From Ptiloglossa arizonensis (lineage: Eukaryota > Arthropoda > Insecta > Hymenoptera > Colletidae), in NCBI RefSeq assembly GCF_051014685.1, contig NC_135055.1, positions 17,410,001 through 17,474,000 of the forward strand: a DNA stretch of 64,000 nucleotides. Direction: 5' to 3'. The translations under genes and the position numbers were made by a program. The notes below the pieces were generated by a model that was not told the DNA's origin, ran no database searches, and saw only the letters and a program-made list of their open reading frames with translations. Shown here piece by piece: positions 39,501 through 54,500 of this stretch (the stretch's first letter is position 1; each line of letters starts with the position of its first letter).

Positions 39501-42500
39501 TGTACAAGACACGACGTTCCCTGCGATCGGTGATCCATCGTGGGTCCTCTATCTTACTTGTATTTCATCACTTGTCCAGCACTCCGGGCTACAGGCGCCA
39601 GGTGTGTTGATAACGGAAGAATACACAAGGTGGATGGAAGATTCTATCGCAGAATTCGAAGATACGGAGTAAAGGGATCGACGAGTACGACGAAGTAATT
39701 TGTCCTCGAGGGTCGCTCGAGGTGATTTTTTCAAAATTGTTTTCGAACACGGTTGCGTAAATTTGTAAAATATATAAGAGTGCGCGCGTTCAACGAGAAA
39801 TTTATTAAATTTTATCGAATTGTTTCGATCGGAGTGCCGGTTAGTGTCAATCACGTGGAGCCACTCGGGGATGATGGATTTATTTCGAGACGTTTCGGGT
39901 GATTGGTCGTAACTTTTTCACAAATTGGAGCGTGGGAATAAACTTTTGGTCGATTTGTAACTAAGTGGGTACACTTTCAGGTAATGCGTAAACATTTTGT
40001 GAAATTGTATCTTTCAGTCTAAAGACAGTTTCTTAAATGTATTTTATTTTCAGCCCGTCAAAGTGGCGCAAGCCCTCAGGTTATAGCATGAATTATACAC
40101 GAAGTAGAATGAACGTAAAGGACCCTTGTCGACAAGTTTATTCAACGGCAGAGGTATTATAAAAAAATAAAAATGTCGGGAAAAAAGAAATGGTCAGGCG
40201 AACCATGTTTATTAGACCCGTCTTGTTATTTTTGAGTTGTATGTACTTCTTTGAATTTTTTAATAGACAAACGAATTGTCACTAACGTTTGGTTAAAATG
40301 TTAAAAGAAAATATATATATATTCTTCATTTATATAATTACATTGAACCATAATTTCGAACTGACTCGTTAAAGACATTTCTCAAACTTTACTTTAATAG
40401 CTTCGTAATCACGCAAGTGTAGCGTTATTTTTAACACGTTTACACGTATCAAAAAAAATTTTTTCTCCCTCTTTAAGATCCAAACAAATATCGTGCAAAA
40501 GGAAAAGTCTGAACTTGCATCGATTTCCTCGGAATTAATTCCCAAAGAACACTTTACTTTGATGCAGTTTACTCGGTCCTCTTAAGTAGAATGTGATCGT
40601 TCGAGTCAGACACTATTACTGCACCGAACTAGTTTTTGAAAAAATTAAATTCTTTTTCCTCGATTCAATTTTACACGTACTTTTACATCTAAGAAACTTC
40701 TGGAATTTATTATCCTTAAAACCACAATAATCTGTAAAATCACACATTGTAAACATTGCTGTAAATTTACTCGAAAATACGATCCTGGACGAAAAAAATT
40801 CATTCCCTTTTCTCGATTCAATTTTACACGTACTTTTACATCTAAGTAACCTCTGGAATTTATTATCCGTAAAATCACAAATATCTGTAAAATCACACTT
40901 TATAAACTCCACGATGAATTTTCTCAAAAACGAAGCCTCGAACGAGAAAATTTTTCCTTCTCGACTAATTTTCACACATTGCATCACTTCTCGTTGCATC
41001 AGCCTGTACGCGCGATCCTAACAACCAATGGAAGCTTTCCAAGTGACAAATCTCAATGTGCTTACCATTCCAAGAAGGCTCTTACCTTCTCCATGAGTTC
41101 TCGTACGATGCCGTTCCACTCTTTGGTCTCCGGATCGTAAACGCCGTACATGCGATCTGGAACCAGCCTTATGGCGTATTGGAAGCCCACCTGGCCGGCG
41201 ATCCACTTGAGCAAATCGATGCAGAACCCTTCGTACCTCGCGTTCCCCGTCAGGTTCTTGTCCTCCTTCACCATCACGTACGGTTTCTCCTGTGGATGAT
41301 ACAAGACGACGTCCTTTGACGGATCATCCGTACGCGAGAGCCGCTACGAGTGGCGGACAAGAGGAACAGAAGAGGGATGAATCTAATTCGACGGGAAAGA
41401 AGGAAAGATGATACGAAAAAGCGAGCAATAAGCAGTCATCGATGACGCCCCGATACCGATGACTACCCAATGGATTCGAACTTTAACATTTCCTCCCTTT
41501 TCCATCCAGATGCCTTTCATCTTGAAAAATAGGGAGCCTTATCTGGCTGACGTTCGCCTTTGACAGGGAATCGAGTGAAATTAGTTTCTCTCCCCTTCTA
41601 AAGCGAACCGGGAAAACCGTGATCGAAAGCTAAATGGAAGCTTCGGACGATTGATGATTAGAAGGAAACCGTTCTTTTGTAACCGGGCACGTGCTCAACG
41701 AGGCAAGTACTCGCGCAGACAGGGCCACAGGTTAACGAACAGAAGAGTTTAATCCGCGGTAAGGTGAATGTCTCCGTTGCTGTAATAGGTTGCTCGATAA
41801 GCTTCGTCGTTCGATAAGAAACGGAGCTGTTTACATTCGTCGTTTGATTTCTCCGGAGATGGTGCTACTGTTCGATGAACATGTGCAAAGTTTCACGTAG
41901 ATCCGTCGACTCGTTCGTGTATTATTTACTTACTTGTTCGAAGTTGAAGTGTCACAGTATTCTTTTTACAATGGAGAAAACGAGAACACTTAGCGAACAA
42001 CCTATCACTTACAAGAACGCGACAATTAAAAAACAGTAACCTTTTGACACGGAATATAAGTTACATCGAATAAAATATAGATTACTGCAATTATCAGTCT
42101 TCGATTTTGCGTGTCAATTTCGAAGCCTTGTTTAACTATTTGTAGGAAAATTTGTATCTCCTACGATGTACAATTTTCAATTGTACTTTCTGTCTCTATT
42201 GTATATTCTCAGCTCGATGTATATTTTTCAAACAAAATTGATCACTTCGATAGAATTTCTAATCGCGACGTTCGAACATTTCGATTCTAATCGTGAAAGA
42301 TTAGATTAGACAGATTAGAACCGGTCGACAATGGGGACGCGTTTCGATAAACGTGACGTTTACCTTAAATCATTAGCCGGTCGTGTAAAGGGAGAAGCTT
42401 CTCTCGAAAGCGCAAATTCACCGGATAAAATTCTATACGTGCTCGGTGCTTTAACAAACCCCGGGAAAACATTTATCGTGCACTTGAGATACCCTCCTCC

Positions 42501-45500
42501 ATTATTCCCCCGACCGCTCTCGGACTCCGCGGAGATTTATTCCGAACGTAATAATTCGGCTCACGGTTTCCCCCTCGGTATTATAATTACCTCTATCGTC
42601 ATAACGACCAAGGTGATATTGGTCGCTGTGGTCTCGTAAAAAGCACCCACGTCGGTCACGTTCACCCCTGTCCCGGGTTTCCACTCGCCGACCTTCACAA
42701 GCTCCTCTTTCTTCAGCTTGAGCAGGTCCAGCTTGAAGTTGTTACGTTTCCCTTCGTTGAACTCGATATGTCCGGTTAGTCCGTGTAAGCCTGCCTGCGA
42801 ACAGAATTGTTCGTAACCCTAAATTCAAGGTCGATCCGATTCTCTCCCTGTTCTGAGATCGATAGAGACTTTCGATGGCACCAGCTGCTCTCGATTCACC
42901 AGCTGCTTTCGATGACGACTGATTTTATTATTATTATTATTAATGCTGAAATTGGTGTCGTCACGTGGGTATTTGGAACGTATATTATTGTTTATAAACT
43001 TAACAACTGTACAAGATACGTACCAAATATCCACGTGGAAAATTTGTATCATTATAAAATAAATAAAGTTTTATTATCGATGCTTAAATCGGTATACAAT
43101 TTTCCACGAAATAGTTTTAATTTAGATACTTGTAGTGAACGACTAAAAAGTATTATTTTTCTCTACTAAATTAAATTCTTTTCCTGGATTCGAACACACA
43201 AGAACCAACGACACTCTTTTTCTCGTTTTCTGTTCAATCATTCATAATTGTCACAAGAAAAGGCAAACGTTGATCAGCAGAGTGCCAACTCCACTCTACG
43301 AGTTTTTTCACAATACTCGTTTCACATTCGTCCTCGCTTCGTTTCGCAAACCCACATTCACCCGAAACGATTCAACGAACTCTCCCGGATATATCTTACC
43401 TTCCTGTTCATTAATTCGCGGGTGACCAATCGTGGTCCGCGGGCAGCGGAAATTTTTCACATTAATTAGCACCTGCGGTTCACAATCTACGTAATTTACG
43501 AGACGGTACGTTTCTCCTACCAACGAAACGGGCCACCCGTGCGCGTCCCTTGCTCGAATTCTGGCCCCGTTATATTTTCCACTTTTTTATCGAGCCAACC
43601 GTAGCTCGTTTCCCCCTCCCCCTCCCCCATCCCCCCACCACCACTCCAGCCACCGTCCAGCCAACGCTGTAACCCAATTTCAGCCGTTCCGTTTCGAGGG
43701 AGCAGCCGTTTTCGAAATCGCGCGAGCGGACCGACCAGGAGACAATGGAAATTAAATCGTTCGATTTGTTCCGTGGGTTTTGTTGCTCCCGGTGTGTCGG
43801 GAAGCAGGAGGGCTCGCGTGTTTAAAATGACGGTCGATCGAGAACGACGGTGCGCGTCGAGGACCCGCCATTTCCTGGCAGGCGGTGGAGTCGTCATCGC
43901 GAAACGCGTTGAAAATTCGCGGGGCGCGAGTGTGTCGTGTCAGTGCGCACGTACATACGTCGAATCATTCCGCGGGCGAGTATGGCACCGACGACGATCG
44001 AAAACGAACCGGTTGCGCAACCTGCATCGTATTATTCGTAGTTCGCGTGGCCCGTGGTTGTACCCGTCGGGCAGACTCGTTTATTCCGCGAGTATTCACG
44101 ATAACGACGATGTAAACCGTAGATCTGTATTCCCGGGTTCGTGTTCCGATAACGTGCGCGCGTATAAAATCTTCCGTGAGCTAGTTTCCCGCTGGACGTT
44201 ACCGCAAACGCTTCGGGGCTGCATTTAGGGTGGCATATCAGGTATCGAATTTGCATCTAGTGCATTGCAAAGTGGATAAACAAGTCTCGAAGACGAGAGA
44301 GAACGAGGTGAAAGTTGTAACAGGGGGTAGCTACGCGGTGACCTTGAGCGGCCAATTTATCGGGCCTAGACTCGCGGTAAACCCGTTTCGGTACGAATAT
44401 CTCCGTTACGCGCGGTGATACGAAAAAAATTCTTGGGAGAAAGTTGTAGAGGGCGCAAAGATCGATACAAAGACGGTGGAAATTTTTTTCCATAATTGTT
44501 TTTTAAAAATTTCCAACACTTTTACTCATTTATCCAATAGAATCTCACCGTTCGGTCACGAACCACTTCGAGAGGACACTTGAACGATTTCTCGCACAAT
44601 ACAACGGTTAACCGATATTCGTACTCGGAGAACTCGATAAATGTGTAAGAATAGCGCGACGACGTACGTCACGCGAACAAAAACGCTTCTATTCGCAGAA
44701 ACGTCCCGTTTGAAAAACGTCCCCGCTCCGGCGAAATATACGGTGGATATTTAAAGTACTCGATGCAAACGGTACGCTCTATATAACCCCGTTGCCCCGA
44801 TCCGCTTCCATCCTTACGAATCAACGATGCAGACGGGTGAAACGGTGAAACTGTATCACTCTCACGGCACCCGGTACACGAGGGAAGTGCGTATCGGCTG
44901 CATCTTTCGTATACGGTGTACACGAGCCTGTACGGGCACGGTGAATTATGTTCTCAACGTAACCCACATAAATCCACTTACAAACGGTCGGTAACCCAGC
45001 GTGGTTGGTGCACCGCGAGTGTCCGTTCCGCTGTCCGCGCCTAACGATTGTGTACGGAGCGGGACGGGTATACGCGAGGAACTCGCGAATTTATATTTCT
45101 CGTGTAAACTTTTCCAGAGAATCGCGGCCCCGGATGGTCCACGATCCCCGTGTTTGCTCAAGGGAAGATCGAGTGAGCCGACAGACGAATGGCGCGAGTA
45201 TTTGCCCAGCGACGCAGTCGAGTAATCGTCGCTCCCGGAATGTGATTTCAACGCCGCGCCGATTCAATTCCGTCCCGCGTTTATACGGGAGGGAAGGAGG
45301 GAAGGGGACACCTTTTTAAGGATTCTGTTCACTTTGTGTTCATCGTGCAACGTCACGGTGCATTGTATTGACCGAGTGCTTTCCAACGGAGTCCGCAGTG
45401 ACACTTATCGTTCGTTACGCTCGTCGTTAACGAAGTTCATTGCCTCTTTGGTGTCTTCCGATCGGTTTAAAAGAGAGGCCGAGGCTTTACGCGATCGAGT

Positions 45501-48500
45501 AATTTAATACGTCCACCGTGTCTACGTTTTGTTCTTTCGTTCTACGTTTTGTCCGCCGTGTACCGGTACTTTTATATTTTTTGCTGCGACGTTTGTTTTC
45601 GCATCCTTTACTACACTGCTTTTATATATTGGTTCTTTTTTTGGGGGCTACGTTGTTTTCGTACGTAGGCGGATACGAAATACATGTAGGTGTGATAATT
45701 TTAAATTTCACGAGGAAGTAGTACCTACGTGAATTGCATCTCCGATGTTGAGAATTAAATTCTTCAATGATCTCGAGCGATTAGAAATTGATAAACTCGA
45801 GAGGTAAACGCGAGTTAGAATTGATCTTCGTTTCGAGAGAAAGCGAGACAAATCGTTCCAGAAAAAGAGGATCATTTGATAGTTCTCGAGTCAGTGGCTG
45901 ACTAGGTACTGTCTGACCGCGTACGGCTGAATCTACTTCGCACTTTGTTTTCCTTTAATTACGACATCGCACATGTCGTGGCCATAATTATCGTAAACGT
46001 AATATTTCCACGTCTGAAACTGTCGAATACAAGACTAAAAATAACAACAATCATACCTTAAAAAGAACGTTCCTTTAATAGGAAGATTATTCGACAAAAT
46101 TTCAAGTACAGTATACCTTTGCATCTGATTAATCTACTAATTTCTACACCCAGGAAAAACCATTTCTGAGTTAAATAACAATCAACTTAATATTTCCACG
46201 TCTAAAACTGTAAAACGCTAGTCTGAAAATAATAATAATAATCTCTGGTCTTTAAAACCGAATATACTTTTAGTAGTAAGCTTACTCGACACAATTTTCA
46301 AGGGTATCTTTGCATTTAATTAACCGTCTACATTCTGTAAATCGTTTGCAGTAATCGTCGGTGTTTAGCGCGTGCAAATTGACAGAAAGTTCCCGACTCG
46401 ATTCTCGAGAGATCCACGATTCGTGTATCCGACGTAACCGCGGTTCCGCTACGTGTTAATTTTCTCCGCGGCACGGAGCGGTTCCGCGTTACTTGGTTCA
46501 GCGTTCCACGAGCTAAGAAAAGCAACGAGGTTTCTCAACTTCGTGTCGAGTTGCCGTTAACGTTGAATCGCGACAGGAAACCGGCGAGGACCTCTCGCGC
46601 GATGGTAATTTCCATCGAGCGTGAACGGCGCGTGCAATTCGTACAGGGAACCCAAACCGCATGGATTACGTTCTGTTATCTCTTACTTTGCGTGTGACAC
46701 CGGTTCGAGGTATTCTAACACGCGTCCCATGGGACACCGTTCCCTGGGTATCGCGTCGGGAACGAAACACTCATAGTTTTTTCGCGGCGCGTTCGCGCGT
46801 GAAATCGCGCCGCGGCTTGTTGTTTGCGAAAACGCTTCGCTCCAGATTCGTTCGCTCAGGTTTTCGGACACGGATTATGTTCATCGCACGGAAATTCATG
46901 CCCGGGTTATAAAACGTGTTCGGGATTTTATTTATTTCGGGCTCGTTCATTTATTTTTTAAACGGGAACTGAACGATAAATAGAAATGCAAGTAGGAATG
47001 CACCGAAACGTTCCACACGGTCGATGTTGAATACTAAATAGAAATACAAGTGGAATTCCACCGAATCGTTCCGCACGGTCAATGTTGGATAATAAATAAA
47101 AATGGAATAATAAATACTAATTGAATACTAAACCAAAATAGAATACTAAATACTAGTCGAATACTAAATAAAAATAGAATACTAAATACTAATCGAATGC
47201 TAAATGAAAAGATAATACTAAATACTAGTTGAACACTAAATGAAATAGAACACCAAACACTAGTTGAATACTAAATAAAAATAAAACACCAAATACTAGT
47301 TGAATACTAAATAAAAATATAACACCAAAAACTAGTGGAACACTAAATAAAAATAGAAGCCTAAATACTAGTCGAATACTAAATAAAAATAGAATATTAA
47401 ACACTAGTTGAATACTAAATAAAAATAGAATACTAAATACTAGTCGAACACTAAATAAAAATAATGTACTAAATAAAAGTAGAATTCCACCGAATCGTTC
47501 TACATGGTTGAAGCACGATTACGAAAGCTCGCGGTGAAAGAGGCACAATTATAGTATCACGTTTGAATATTTATCATGAAATCTTGGACGATTGAAAATG
47601 TTCAATCCCTGGAATTTTTACAAAACCGTGACCCCTCCCTCCGCGACCCCGGGCGTCTTCGATTATTCCAACGACGCGGGCAAACTTTTCACGAAGCTCG
47701 GGTTCAATTTTCTTTTCCATCCAGCGTCGGAAAAAGAGAAACTTTATAATGGCCGCGCAAGAGATGGGATAGACGCCAGAATAATTCACAAGAAGCCGAC
47801 ATAGTAGCGCCTTATAAGTTCTCGCGACGCGTACGTACACCGGAGATATGGAAAGGATGCACCGAATGGGAACTTATATTTGGCGATTTTTTGGAATTTC
47901 CTTCGTTTCGATGTTGCTCGGTATTTCCTACACCAACTAACGAACAATCGCATTAATATTGCGGAAACACTATTTACAAGCAGATGCATTCTTTACAGTT
48001 GCTTACAGTACATATTGGCTAAAAATGTAAGTACAGTAGAATCTCTGTCACGCAAACTAATTGGGGAATTTTCAGATAATACAATACTAAAAGATTCGAC
48101 GATATTTTACTTAAAGTGAACACTTCGCGTGAGAACGTTCTCAAAACGGAATATACCCATAATAGAGAGTTCATAAAACAGAATATTCGCATAATAGGAG
48201 TTCATAAAACCGAATATTCGCATAATAGAAAGTTCATAAAGCAGAATATTCGCGTAATATAACTTTCACACAACGTGTGTTCATATAATGGAATTTCTAC
48301 TGTACGAGAGATCAACGAAACTATACGTAATGAAAGTCCAGTCCACGAGATTTCCTACAGACCTTTTCGTCGTTATGATAAATTTTAACGAAAATTAAAA
48401 CCTTAAATGTGCCTTATCGTTTGGAGGAATTCTTTCCAACTTCTCGCAGTACCTTTCGGTCGAAACGTTCGACTGGATTCAAGTTGAATTTCATTCGCGA

Positions 48501-51500
48501 GTAAAAAGCAAGAAGAATTCTCGGGAACGAAATACGTTTATTAAGAACAGCGGAGGGCTAGTTTAATTAAATTCCGATCGACCGTTGGAAAATGGAATTT
48601 GTTCCCTTTCCCGGCTCGACTTCCACTTTTTAATCGACAGAGAATAATATTTACCAGCGTGATCGCCGTGTTGACGCGATTAATTCACGGTCGCGACTTC
48701 TCGTCATTGAATAATCCCGTGTCGTTAGCCGTGTTATTTATCGAGCGGCCATAATAATCGACCCGCGCCCCTCGTAGCACCACGGAAATACACGGATTAT
48801 TCTGCACGTGGCAGCAGTTATTTCCGCGCGCCCGCGTACTAAATTTCCTGTTCATTTGCCGGGGAAACTGTTTAATTTACACCGAATATGTGCGTCGTAG
48901 TTCATTAATCGATAATCGCGCCGACATAACGAATATCGTCCCAGTCTGTAATTCTGTCGATGAATCGCGACCCCTCGTCTCTCTCTCTCCTCTCTCTCGT
49001 TCTCTCGCGATGCACCGCGCTGCACCGCGCTGCACCGCGCTGCACTTTGTCACGTGTACGTGTCACGATTCCGGGTGCACGCGAGTATGGAAAATCGCGT
49101 TTGAACGTTCGTCTTAAATATTTGAATTTCTAAATAATTCAATTTTCAAATATTTGAATTTTTAAATTTTCATATATTTGAATTTTAATGGACATTATTC
49201 CATTAATCTCTCATGGTAGAATGCACCTAACCTAGACAAGTAGTATGACCCCAGCTATAGTCAGACAAGTAATATGAGCCCCGTCCATGGACAGACAAAT
49301 AATATGACCCCCGTCTATGGTCAGACGAGTAGTATTACCCTGTCTATGGCCAGACAAGCAGTATGACTCCCGTCTATTGTCAGACGAGTAGTATCACCCT
49401 GTCAATGGTAAGACGAGTAGTCTGCGCTACGTACGAAATTTTTTGAGACCAACGGTTTATTTATTATTTTTATCTTGGATTCGAGCTAGGAAACAAGCAT
49501 GCTTATGTAAAATATTTTTCATGTAAATTATTATTTATGTAAAATATTATTTGTGTAAGGTATCTCTTTTGTAAAATATCTTTCATCTAAAATATCTTTC
49601 GTGTAAAATGAAAGGGTTGAGGGTGACCTTGAGAACTTACATAAAAAGTATTGGACGTCATAATTTTTCAGACCTCTCAAAATTTTACGATCCGTAATAA
49701 AGTTTTGTTTGTTCATTAGCGAAGAAAAATGAAATTGGACGAGTTAAGCGATCCACTCTATAAATATTCCCAGATTGGACGATTCCCAGTAACGAAACAC
49801 GTATCTTGTCGGACAAACCGGTGGTATTTCGATCGCAATGTAGCCCTGAAATCAGCAATTTGGACCAGCCTCCTGAATTCCAAACAAGGGGCAGCCAAAC
49901 TAAGACCGGAAGTTCTCGAACTCCCTCGAGTGTCCCTCGAACTGTATGCAAGACCCAGGAACTTCGGTTGTAATATTCAGTTAATAGAGTCTTCTACGTG
50001 CCTTGTCCACGAACGGAACGTGAGATGAGGCGCATTACAAGCTTAAGAACGTGTTGTTCGCGTCCACGAAAGGGAGGACAGGAATTCGAAGGGAGGAAGC
50101 CAGTGTACAGGAAGGAAGACAGCTTTAACGGAACGCAGGAAATGGACCAAAGTAAAACGCGTCGAGGAGCACGGAAATGAGAGAAGCGAAACCGCCTTTG
50201 AAAATCCATCGACAGAAGTGGGCCAAGTTGACTTATTTCTGCAACGTAGAATCGAAAAATAATTTAGAAATTAGAGAGGAATACTTTTATATATAAATAT
50301 ATAAATAGTTCTTAAAATTTTATCCCGAGGTTTCTATAATCTATATCAATCGTCCAAGTTCCTTACTGTAATCTCACTCCAACGAGTCCAAACGAAATAA
50401 ATATAATTTACACGTTATCACACATGGAAACGATTTGAAATAAAAATTACATTCCTTCTTTACTGATCACGAGAGAACTGTACGCGTACTGAAGGCTGCA
50501 TACTGCAAAAGTTACCCAGCAAACATTATCGAGGCAATTTATATTCTTTGCCCTGTAATAAAAATTATACACAGAAGATCTGTGTGCACGTAGAAGGCTA
50601 CGTTCTGCAAAGGAAACGTAACGAGAGATAACGAATCTCAAGTCTGTAGAGAGAATAGTTTAGATGAGAAATATTTGGATATGTACGCACACGATGATCT
50701 CTAGAAGAGGAGAAGACGGACAGGATACCCAGAGGACAGAAACGGTCCATTCTCCATAGCTATTTGCTAAATACGCTGTTAAATTATTCATGTGTCAATG
50801 CTGCTTCCTCTCGCGCATGCTTGAGGCTTATCGTTGGACGCCTACCAATCTGGCCAATTTCAGGTGGAATACTGGAGGCAGTTGGCCGGATATTCACGAT
50901 TTTCTTCCCTTGTAACCCTCAGGGCCTTCAGACGTACCTTTTTTCCCCCGTTTCGTGCCACGAGGAACCGCGTTTCCTTCCTCTCGGAATTACACGGTAT
51001 TTGCATTAAACGACTATATCCTGTTGCATCTATCGGGACATCGATGCAATGTATGCACGTACGTATGTGCTGTATTACGTACATCGAGACGTCGATTATG
51101 CGATCCCCTCGGGTATAAGAACGTTGATTCCCAGACACGCGATTATCCGATCGCGATATCGGAAATTCTTGTACATAATTTTGACGCGCGACCGGAATAT
51201 CCAGAACGGACAATTTAAATCGTTCGAAGCCTTTTTTTTACAACTACAGCGTATCAAATTACTTTTCACGTGTATATAATTGAGAATAATTCTCCTTCGC
51301 TAATTTCGTACGTATATTTCTCTCCTACGTTTAACACGGCTGTGTAAATATCGAACGATGCATACACGAACGAATATTTGTACCAGTGAAACAGAAAAAA
51401 TTCTACGGTAAATAAATTATTTACCCTTTAAACACAAGTGCGGGTACGTTCCGACCACAAGTGTGTCTACTGAAAATTTTCACCATTGTTTTACCCTGTA

Positions 51501-54500
51501 ATATATTCGTTCAGATTGTAACTATACAAAGCAGAGGAAACGAACGTTTTTTTCATACACCAGTTCTTCTCGAGCTTACAACGAACAATTTTATAAATAT
51601 ATTTAAACTTTTTCACCGAACATTTTTTCGCCAGAACGTACCCCCTTCATTTTTTTTTTTTCTCTGACGGATTGCATTCCCGTTTCAACTTTTTCAGAGA
51701 CGAGTTATTGGGTTGTTCGGAAAGTCATTTCGTTGTTTTTCGTGGAAATGAAACACGATTTTTTTTAAAGTGTATAAATATTTTATTATATTATATATTC
51801 TCCATTTTGGAAAACGAAATGATCTTACGAACAACCCAATAGTTTCTTTGCGACGAAGATTCAAAGAAACACCAATGCGCGACTATCGGTTAAATAATTA
51901 TAATTAAAGGCAGTTTTCATTCGAATTCCACCCCTCTGATGCTACCTCTTCACTTATTCCGATAATCGTCGTTCCAGCTGTAGTATTCTCTTCTGTGTAC
52001 ACCCCCACTCGTGTCTCGATTTTATTGCTACCTACATATCAAATATTTTACCGCGTGTGTTTCACGTCGGCGCGACATATTTCATCACGTTTGCACACCG
52101 AGTAGTCTGATACCACGTTCGCGCCCGATTTAATCGAAACGCTGCGAGTTTTATTTACAAGTTTCGAAAACCGATCTGTTTTTCAGGATGCGTGGATCAA
52201 CGATTTCGCTGTACAAACAGCATGGATACATTCTGTCGTTGAATAACGTCATTGGTGCGCTTGCACGCGACAATCTTGAGAAATGCAATACTCAGAAATG
52301 CAAGATCGAAATTATGGAATTCTCTCGAGAACAAATATTAAAGGGATAAATTAATTTCTTCTCCGATGGAATACTTCACTGGAAAGTTACAAGTGTAATG
52401 TTCAAATGGTTTCGATTGAATGAACTGGAAATATTCTTGAGCGAAATAACGGTGTACAGGTCACACGAAGATCATAATAAAGAAATATTGGAGAGAGAGA
52501 ATTCTAGGTTGGAGAAAAAATCTCCCTCGAAAAGAAACGAAATGGAAAATTTCGTCCTGTTGATTCATAGGCGTCCGGAAAGTGTAATTTTTGTTTGAAA
52601 CATTTGTCCACGTCTTTTGTGATTCAAGAATAATTATTATACAGACACAAATAAAACGAGTCTGAAATAAAAGGTCGTCCCTCTTTTGTACTCGAAAAGT
52701 ATATTACAGAAGAATATTTACGCAATTTTTTTTTTTTAATTTGTCAATATCTTTTGGGAGTCAAGAATAATTATTATACAGACACAAATAAAACGAGTGA
52801 CTTTAAAATAAAAGGTCGTCTCTCTTTTGTACTCGAAAAGTATATTGCAGAAGAATATTTACGTAATTTTTTGTTTCTTTTAATTTGTCAATATCTTTTG
52901 GGAGTCAAGAATAATTATTATAGAAATAAAATAACCGACTTTGGTGGTCTCTTCTTCGTACTCGAAGAGAAAAGAACATTTATGCAAAATTTCATCGATA
53001 TCCCTCGGCAATGTACAGACCGGTGGAAAAGTAGCAACCGTGTTTGAAACACTCGAAAAAGTACACAAAATGTTATGAATAATATCGACAAACATGACCC
53101 GCGAGATTTCTTTGTTTCAGATTCATGGAAGACTGGATCCTCGAGGATCGTCGCGAGCGAGTGTTCCGTATCACGGTGTTTCAATACCTCGCGATTGTTC
53201 CATCGCGTCGAAAAACTTGGGTATCGATCTAATCCGTGCCGTGGGGTATGTTTTGTGTACCAGTAAACATCACATCCACCCGGGAGGCGGGTAAACAAAC
53301 GACAGATACTGTCTGAACTTGGTCGGTTGGTATTACGTTTCTTCGTCGCACCAAGTGCGAGTAATGGTTGACTGTTAAGCTTGATTTCCAATAGCGTTTA
53401 AAGGGCGCACGATGGAAAATGTTACAACAATGGCCATCGATTCCACTCACGCGGAATAAAAAAATTCAATGCACCGAAAACGGTCTTTTCAAACGTATAT
53501 TTAAAAATTTCCAATCGAAGACAGTAAATTCAAGAATGACGAAAAAATGGAAATTAAATGTAGGTGCAGTGAAGGATACGATGAACGATAAAAATTTTTC
53601 GTGTGATTAAATCGATAATATACGAACAGAAGTCGAATGTTTAAGATTGTTGAAAATGATGTACGAAATTAAATATCGTGTCACGTGTGCACCGTGGGTA
53701 TAAATTCGTGAGAGAAATGGGACTGGAAACATTCTACGGCTCGAAATAAGACGAAACTATAGAATAACGAAATTGCATCGGGGACTTCATTCTCGAGGAA
53801 AATGCATTTGAAAATCAATCTAGCACGCATGCATCTTATTTCGAGACACGGTCTCCTTGACCCCATTTGTGCCACGGATTTTGTCCCACGGTGTATACAT
53901 ACGAAATTAGATGCACGAGCACCTGGATCGATTCTCGAATGCAGTTTTCTACGAAACGAGGCCTCTGATGCAATTTCGTTATTCTATATTTTTGTTCCGT
54001 TTGGAGTACTGTTATCCGAAATATCTCGTTATCTATTGATTCGATCGGTGTACGAAATGCATCGTTTGTACGAAATGCATTGTATTCAGGGAGCTTTACC
54101 TAAAGAATGACTTTTGAATTTTGTTTGTTGTATACTTTGAATGATATCAAGATGACCTTGAATACTTTAAACAACACTTTCTTTTCGTGTTGTTACATTC
54201 TAGTCGATAGAAAGACCAATTCAATGATGAATAATAAAGTGATTGTGAGTGTCATTGAAAAAACTCAAGGTCACCTTGAAATCCCTCAAAATATGTTATG
54301 AAAAATAAAAAGAAGAGACGTCGATTCGATAGGCTTCGTCGAACACTTCCTACGATGATATTTTATATGAAAAATTGAAAACAAATTTTGAAAAACATCG
54401 TTTTTCCATCGAAAATCGATAACATATTTTTGATAACAATTTTCATTGACTCATCCTGTGACGTTCGATTGTCAAATCGAATAGCCCTTGTACGACACGT

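Larger units (their letters stand above)
34539..41085 (-). other. Intron between E5 and E4
   Basis: A 6.5-kb intron with an inverted-repeat pair (35749-35816 and 39970-40036), a Tc1-like terminal fragment near 36195, a GC-rich minisatellite (37015-37265), a degenerate coding-like stretch (38241-38935) and a 153-bp duplication (40640-40960). The region at 34750-35450 is GC-richer but has no recognisable product. Confidence 0.6.

Noticed and set aside
43773..44228. Long frames on both strands in a GC-rich block
   Set aside because: Open in several phases because of base composition; no domain recognised.
49232..49424. Regularly spaced 30-bp repeat that superficially recalls a CRISPR array
   Set aside because: Units are contiguous with no unique spacers, and the genome is eukaryotic.
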